NCBI GenBank assembly: GCA_002306975.1
Contig: DBTI01000038.1
Location: 1 to 8,391 of the forward strand
DNA length: 8,391 nt
Direction of reading: 5' to 3'
Origin: Ruminococcaceae bacterium UBA1320
GTDB taxonomy: Bacteria; Bacillota; Clostridia; Oscillospirales; Ethanoligenentaceae
Part shown: positions 5,348 through 8,391 of the stretch, piece after piece
Layout of the letters: the number at the start of each line of letters is the position of its first letter
Position numbering within the stretch: the first letter of the stretch is position 1
Program-made: the position numbers and the translations under genes
Notes under the pieces: model-generated
Told to the model about the DNA's origin: nothing
Databases searched by the model: none
Seen by the model: only the letters and a program-made list of their open reading frames with translations

Positions 5348-7209
5348 CTTGAAACATCCTCCCTGATTCCGTAATTTTTATTGTGTCGCTTAAAGCGCTT
5401 GTGCTGTCGGGTTTTCTCAGGCTTTTGCGGTAGTGAGCAGCTTTCAACTGTTTCACACAGCGCGGCAATCTCCGAAGCAATAAGCCGAGTGGCCAGAACT
5501 GCAGCATACTTAATCTTGAAATCATCACGCTGGGCGCTTTGCTCTGCCGCCTGCTTGTCCTCAACCGTGTAGGTGCCTTCCGGAAGGCTCTGGAACACCG
5601 CACGTCCGTTTGTTCCTGTCTTTTCCTGTTGCAAAAGGTTCCCGGCCGCATCGTACAGCTGAAATTGTGCGCCACGAACCGGAAGTACTTCCGGCTCATC
5701 CGCAGAAGTTGACTGCTTTTCCACCTCAATGCTGCCGGCTGCGTTGCCTGTCGATTCAACCGGAAGCACTTCCGGTTTTGCTTCCATTCCATTATTGCCG
5801 GAAACAAGACTTACAGAATTTCCTGCCTGCACATACACCCGCGTCCGTGCGTCATTTTTCACGGCAGCAGCACACTGAAGGATAATATTATGGAGCGCGG
5901 TCATATCACGCGTTTCGGCATATTTTCCGGTGCGCGGCTCATAAAAGTGCTGTACGAAATCAATATATCTCGCTTCAATTTTTTCCGGATCGTCATTGTA
6001 CTGCTCGATCAGCTTGTGCTGCAATGCGAAATATTCCGTAACAAGTGCATTCAGTTTTTCATCCACGCCGATGATCCGGCGCAGGGTATCATTAACCTTT
6101 TCTTTTACCTCCGGCTTAAGATAGGCATACTGAAGCTTCCCATCTTTGGGAAGCTCGTCCGACAAAGCCGCAAGCGAGACCGTTATGTCGGGGTCAGGCT
6201 TATATTCTTTCCTGTAAAATGAAGATACGGCTTTCACCCGTTCGCTCATTTCTGAGCGCAGCTCATTGCGGCGGGAAATGGCCAGCTCCATATCCTCGCT
6301 GAAAATGCTGTTAGTAAACATCGAGCGCATTCTTTCTCCGGCTGTTTCCATCTGCTTTTTCGGTATGACCCCCTCGTTTTTGTCGTTGGAATATACAAAC
6401 AAATGCACATGCGGATGATGACCCTCATTATGAAACGCCCCTAAAATGTTGAGATTTTTCATGTCGATGCTGTAGAGCTTTGAAATTCTGCCAGCGTTTG
6501 CGGAAACAATTTTCCGCCAGACGTCGGCAGATTCATAATTCAAACGCCGGGCTTCATCCCGCTGCAATGAAATAATGTGCACCCATGCGACGCTTTTCGC
6601 CTGTATAACCTTTTCAAGCTCTGAATTAAGGTCTGCCTTGCCGGTCATATTCCATAAGCCATGCGCTTCGCCCGCAGCCTTATCGACACCGGGGCGTTCC
6701 GCGATATACTTGAGATAGATTTCAGAATCGGTTGTGTTGTATTCTGCGATAGCCGCAATCAGTTCCGACGCATTGCCTACAGTTGGATTTTTAACATAAT
6801 CCTCATATTCAAGCAGGTCACGCAGGCCACCGACATGCGCCTCAATCCAGTCTTTCTGTTTTTGCGTTGCCGGCTTACCCTTGCCTTCATTCGATACCAT
6901 CGCGTTATCTGCTCCGTGTGCGAATTGTTCATATTCCTGCTGACCGCCATATTCGGATTGCGCATAAGCGGTAATTGCCCGTGAAGTATTTTCAATTGTA
7001 GGACATGAAAGGTAGTAATTATATTCGTGCAGCCCTTCCATCTCTTTTTTATGCTCCTGTATGAAAAGCCGCTGCGCATTGGTAGCGCTGCGGCTTTTCA
7101 CGGCATCTGGAAGCAGTTCCACGCCCTCACGTGTTGCAATGTAACGCAAATAGTTTGCCATATGAGTCCTGTTGGTTAAGTATCGGCTTTTTACTATAAT
7201 CTTCGGCAA
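5344..7209 (-). CDS. MobP3-type relaxase with an unusual SpaA/Cna-B-like insert
   Basis: This 621-residue enzyme would nick the transfer origin through a catalytic tyrosine and stay bound to the 5' end during transfer. The N-terminus (KIIVKSRYL, then HMANYLRYIATREGVE at 16-31) fits MobP3 motif I, with Y20 or Y23 as candidate nucleophile. The metal-binding histidine cluster is HNEGHHPHVH at 260-269. LLEYEDYVKNPTVGNASEL (132-150) is a known signature region, and an earlier divergent copy lies at about 40-86. Residues 479-484 and 506-511 repeat PEVLPV. The latter leads into about 40 residues (512-550) resembling a SpaA/Cna-B pilin-type domain (GAQFQLYD, TGTNGRAVF, LPEGTYTVED). The tail is basic (KRFKRHNKNY). 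The start is TTG at 7209, supported by GGGGAG 8 nt upstream and by the family-like N-terminus. It overlaps the upstream small gene by 16 nt. Confidence 0.92.
   Translation of the reverse strand: MPKIIVKSRYLTNRTHMANYLRYIATREGVELLPDAVKSRSATNAQRLFIQEHKKEMEGLHEYNYYLSCPTIENTSRAITAYAQSEYGGQQEYEQFAHGADNAMVSNEGKGKPATQKQKDWIEAHVGGLRDLLEYEDYVKNPTVGNASELIAAIAEYNTTDSEIYLKYIAERPGVDKAAGEAHGLWNMTGKADLNSELEKVIQAKSVAWVHIISLQRDEARRLNYESADVWRKIVSANAGRISKLYSIDMKNLNILGAFHNEGHHPHVHLFVYSNDKNEGVIPKKQMETAGERMRSMFTNSIFSEDMELAISRRNELRSEMSERVKAVSSFYRKEYKPDPDITVSLAALSDELPKDGKLQYAYLKPEVKEKVNDTLRRIIGVDEKLNALVTEYFALQHKLIEQYNDDPEKIEARYIDFVQHFYEPRTGKYAETRDMTALHNIILQCAAAVKNDARTRVYVQAGNSVSLVSGNNGMEAKPEVLPVESTGNAAGSIEVEKQSTSADEPEVLPVRGAQFQLYDAAGNLLQQEKTGTNGRAVFQSLPEGTYTVEDKQAAEQSAQRDDFKIKYAAVLATRLIASEIAALCETVESCSLPQKPEKTRQHKRFKRHNKNYGIREDVSR
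5554..5697 (-). other. SpaA/Cna-B (prealbumin-like) domain coding region within the relaxase
   Basis: Residues about 505-552 of the relaxase follow the small beta-sandwich pattern GAxFxLYDxxGN...TGTNGxAxFxxLPEGTYTVED, typical of repeat domains in surface adhesins and pilins. The leading strand that normally carries the isopeptide lysine is short or missing, so self-crosslinking is not predicted. Its presence in a cytoplasmic DNA-processing enzyme is unexpected. The assignment is by pattern only. Confidence 0.65.
5677..5777. repeat. Two near-identical palindromes 81 bp apart
   Basis: CCGGAAGTACTTCCGG (5679-5694) is a perfect 16-bp palindrome. Positions 5758-5777 have 9-bp arms (AACCGGAAG and CTTCCGGTT) around a 2-nt centre. 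Both encode Pro-Glu-Val-Leu-Pro in the relaxase and are exactly 81 bp (27 codons) apart, flanking the linker before the SpaA-like domain. They may be a duplicated linker peptide whose codons happen to be palindromic, or DNA-level sites. Confidence 0.6.
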
Positions 7210-7361
7210 GTTCTCAGCTCCCCACTTTTACTGACTTTTTTATCTGCCGTGCATTCTTCATTCCCTTTATGAGCGGAATTATCAAAGCCGCAGAAAAAAT
7301 AGTTACCGACAGCAGGAGCTTTTGCGGCAAAAATTGCGTTATGGCACATTTTGCATTGCAA
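7194..7361 (-). CDS. Small cysteine-rich protein, possible zinc finger, TTG start
   Basis: This is a 55-residue reading frame with a start that ordinary ATG-based calling misses. An excellent ribosome binding site, AAAGGAGG (7371-7378), overlaps the ssb stop codon and lies 9 nt before TTG at 7361. The product begins MQCKMCHNAIFAAKAP, and its cysteines are at 3, 6, 24, 37 and 52: a CxxC pair followed by FFCGFDNSAHKGNEEC. That spacing suggests a small zinc-binding fold. It ends at 7194, overlapping the relaxase TTG start by 16 nt, so relaxase translation may be coupled to it. A different frame (GTG at 7399 to 7214, 61 residues with one hydrophobic stretch) is open over the same DNA but has no good ribosome binding site. 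I do not recognise a family. A small relaxosome helper or regulator is a guess. Confidence 0.6.
   Translation of the reverse strand: MQCKMCHNAIFAAKAPAVGNYFFCGFDNSAHKGNEECTADKKVSKSGELRTCRRL
7218..7223 (-). promoter_or_regulatory. Ribosome binding site for the TTG start of the relaxase
   Basis: GGGGAG on the minus strand is 8 nt before TTG at 7209. No ATG in frame nearby gives a relaxase N-terminus that keeps the KIIVKSRYL strand, so this site decides the start. Confidence 0.7.
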
Positions 7362-7370
7362 GTGATTTTA

Positions 7371-7378
7371 CCTCCTTT
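7371..7378 (-). promoter_or_regulatory. Ribosome binding site for the small cysteine-rich gene
   Basis: AAAGGAGG on the minus strand is a near-perfect anti-16S match, shares bases with the ssb stop codon (7377-7379) and is 9 nt before TTG at 7361. Nothing else downstream at a suitable distance explains it. Confidence 0.7.
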
Positions 7379-7790
7379 AAACCGGTAAATTATCCTCACC
7401 GCCTATAACAACAAAGTCACCGTTATTTTCAGCTGGTGCGCCCTGATCAGGAGCCGGTGCGTTTACCTGCCTTTTCGGTTCGGCAAAATCCACATTATTC
7501 GCTACTACCTCAAATGCCTTACGTTTCACACCATGATTATCTTTATAGGTACGTGTCTGTATCGAGCCTTCCACGGCCACGAGCTGCCCCTTTTTAAAAT
7601 GCTTGACCGCAAACTCTGCAATTCCGCGCCAGCAAACAATGTCGATGAAATCCGCCTGCCGTTCAGATCCGGATCTCGCATAGCTCCGATCAACGGCAAG
7701 GGTAAAGCTCGTTATTGGAATATCGGTATTAGTGTGCCTGAATTCGGGGTTAGCCGTAAGCCTTCCGTTTAAAGCAACAACGTTTAACAT
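7377..7790 (-). CDS. ssb: Single-stranded DNA-binding protein
   Basis: This 137-residue SSB has an N-terminal OB fold: MLNVVALNGRLTANPEFRHT, then SFTLAVDRSY and ADFIDIVCWRGIAEFAVKHFKKGQLVAVEGSIQTR, with the usual spacing through about residue 105. A short Pro/Ala-rich linker and an acidic tail follow. It would coat the single strand made during transfer and replication of the element. The start has GGAGGAAA just upstream, and the gene begins 15 nt after the RHH gene ends. Oddly, the last residues are GGEDNLPV: the tail usually ends in a hydrophobic Pro-Phe tip that recruits partner proteins, and here the terminal Phe is replaced by Val. Confidence 0.95.
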   Translation of the reverse strand: MLNVVALNGRLTANPEFRHTNTDIPITSFTLAVDRSYARSGSERQADFIDIVCWRGIAEFAVKHFKKGQLVAVEGSIQTRTYKDNHGVKRKAFEVVANNVDFAEPKRQVNAPAPDQGAPAENNGDFVVIGGEDNLPV

Positions 7791-7805
7791 AAAAATTTCC
7801 TCCTA

Positions 7806-8204
7806 TCATTCGATCAATTCGTCAAGCCGAAGAATACGCTGATTGACCTTTAGAAACTCAATCGCCTTTTTGCGATACTCCGCGACAACGTCACCTTTTA
7901 CGTCGATACTGTACGCCAGCAGTTGAGCGATAATAGCCTGTTGAATAGCTATTTCTGAAAGAAGCTGATTTGTTTTATTGTTGAGGCGGTGCTCCATGGC
8001 GTCCACCATGCCCTGCATTGTGGCTAGAATATTGTCATTAATAAAAGTTGCTTTGTTCTTGCTGTAGTAAACATCACGATATAATTTTAAGGCTGTGTTG
8101 ATTAATTCTGTCTTGGTTTTGCCGGATTCTTCATGCATCAGGTCATAGTCACAGTTGATATTCTTATCCAACCTGTACGATGATTTAACCGAAGAATTTC
8201 TCAT
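7806..8204 (-). CDS. Ribbon-helix-helix-like accessory/regulatory protein
   Basis: This 132-residue protein has an N-terminal segment fitting a ribbon-helix-helix fold: a basic strand (VKSSYRLDK, about 6-14), a first helix (about 17-26), the turn SGKTKT, and a second helix (ELINTALKLYRDVYY, about 33-47). The rest is helical and probably an oligomerisation or partner-binding region (QGMVDAMEHRLNNKTNQLL, then a hydrophobic stretch around IAIQQAIIAQLLAY). Such proteins act as autorepressors, relaxosome accessories or partition factors in mobile elements. It is the first gene of the operon seen here and lies directly downstream of an array of inverted repeats, its likely binding sites. The ATG at 8204 is preferred over the one at 8213 because GGAAGGA (8214-8220) is 9 nt from the former and touches the latter. 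Confidence 0.7.
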   Translation of the reverse strand: MRNSSVKSSYRLDKNINCDYDLMHEESGKTKTELINTALKLYRDVYYSKNKATFINDNILATMQGMVDAMEHRLNNKTNQLLSEIAIQQAIIAQLLAYSIDVKGDVVAEYRKKAIEFLKVNQRILRLDELIE

Positions 8205-8213
8205 AAAATACAT

Positions 8214-8220
8214 TCCTTCC
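8214..8220 (-). promoter_or_regulatory. Ribosome binding site for the RHH-like gene
   Basis: GGAAGGA on the minus strand ends 9 nt before ATG at 8204 and abuts the alternative ATG at 8213, so it selects the shorter product. A TGCCACCC half-site (8221-8228) directly adjoins it. Confidence 0.65.
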
Positions 8221-8370
8221 TGCCACCCGCTTAAATGGCTGAAATACAGCTATTCCTGCATAATGGGTGGCAATCGTGCCACCCAGACAAACGGCTGATT
8301 ATCTAGGTTTGTGGCACTTTTGCCACTTATCTATAAAATAAAAAGCGTAAAAGGTGGCAATAATGCCACC
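8221..8370. repeat. Array of GGTGGCA-N4-TGCCACC inverted repeats
   Basis: Three inverted repeats share the same arms and a 4-nt spacer. IR1 is 8265-8284 (8-bp arms GGGTGGCA and TGCCACCC, spacer ATCG). IR2 is 8311-8326 (GTGGCA arms, spacer CTTT). IR3 is 8353-8370 (GGTGGCA arms, spacer ATAA). Their centres are 44 and 43 bp apart, about four helical turns, so all would face the same side of the DNA. A single arm, TGCCACCC, lies at 8221-8228 beside the RHH gene's ribosome binding site. This looks like an operator or centromere-like array for the neighbouring RHH protein; an oriT-associated role is also possible. Confidence 0.8.
8298..8326 (-). promoter_or_regulatory. Candidate promoter overlapping the repeat array
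   Basis: On the minus strand GTGGCA (8321-8326, weak -35) and GATAAT (8298-8303, good -10) are 17 bp apart. IR2 would then span the -35 and spacer, and IR1 would lie just downstream of the transcription start, an arrangement expected for repression. A second, weaker pair is TTGCCA (8355-8360) with TATAGA (8330-8335), 19 bp apart. Neither is strong. Confidence 0.35.
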
Positions 8371-8391
8371 CGCCGAAAACGTTCCCGCAAC

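Noticed and set aside
5337..5807. Minus-strand open frame overlapping the relaxase C-terminus
   Set aside because: It is a shifted frame of the relaxase, rich in Arg and Ser as expected for an out-of-frame reading. The relaxase frame shows domain patterns through the same stretch.
7214..7399. A 61-codon minus-strand frame with a GTG start and one hydrophobic stretch
   Set aside because: It has no good ribosome binding site before the GTG. The strong AAAGGAGG in this region points instead to the TTG of the cysteine-rich frame, which ends in a natural overlap with the relaxase.
8205..8213. Longer start for the RHH-like gene
   Set aside because: The ribosome binding site GGAAGGA abuts this ATG with no spacing, and it is at the right distance from the ATG at 8204.
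8221..8370. CRISPR array
   Set aside because: The repeats are short inverted repeats with 4-nt inner spacers and similar AT-rich gaps, not 23-37 bp direct repeats with unique spacers, and there are no cas genes.
1..8391. tRNA or rRNA genes, insertion sequences
   Set aside because: I saw no cloverleaf, rRNA-like segment, transposase motif or terminal inverted repeats on either strand.

Overview
The window reads as part of a mobilizable or integrative conjugative element in a Firmicute, most likely a Clostridia or Negativicutes genome. Supporting evidence: every gene is on the minus strand, strong GGAGG-type ribosome binding sites precede nearly every gene, GC content looks intermediate, and the gene set (SSB, MobP3-type relaxase, ArdC-like protein, VirD4-like coupling protein, winged-helix initiator) is typical of elements in those bacteria. 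No species can be named from the sequence.

Layout, in the direction of transcription (right to left). Positions 8221-8370 hold an array of inverted repeats (GGTGGCA-N4-TGCCACC) upstream of a small ribbon-helix-helix-like gene (7806-8204). Then come ssb (7377-7790), a very short cysteine-rich gene with a TTG start (7194-7361), the relaxase (5344-7209, also TTG), an unrecognised 144-residue gene (4913-5347), an ArdC-like antirestriction/metalloprotease gene (3825-4883) and a VirD4-like coupling protein gene (1994-3847). Spacing is tight or overlapping throughout, so this is probably one DNA-processing operon. It has one internal intrinsic-terminator-like hairpin at 4899-4930 and a strong terminator at 1933-1983.

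A second unit follows. It encodes a winged-helix replication initiator (753-1856) whose coding sequence contains five 21-bp repeats, a candidate origin. It ends with a chimeric reading frame (162-749) that joins the N-terminal part of a Dam-type adenine methylase to the C-terminal end of a polysaccharide deacetylase. A terminator hairpin lies at 72-114. The chimera suggests that recombination or deletion trimmed the element at about 462-485 and joined it to unrelated, probably chromosomal, DNA.

Expected division of labour: the RHH protein controls the operon or helps assemble the relaxosome; the relaxase nicks and carries the strand; SSB and ArdC protect single-stranded or incoming DNA; VirD4 couples the relaxosome to a secretion channel; the initiator copies the excised circle. 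No mating-channel genes (VirB4, VirB6 or similar) are present here. The main points of interest are a SpaA/Cna-B-like surface-protein fold inside the relaxase, the in-gene iteron array, the regularly spaced operator array, and the hidden cysteine-rich gene.
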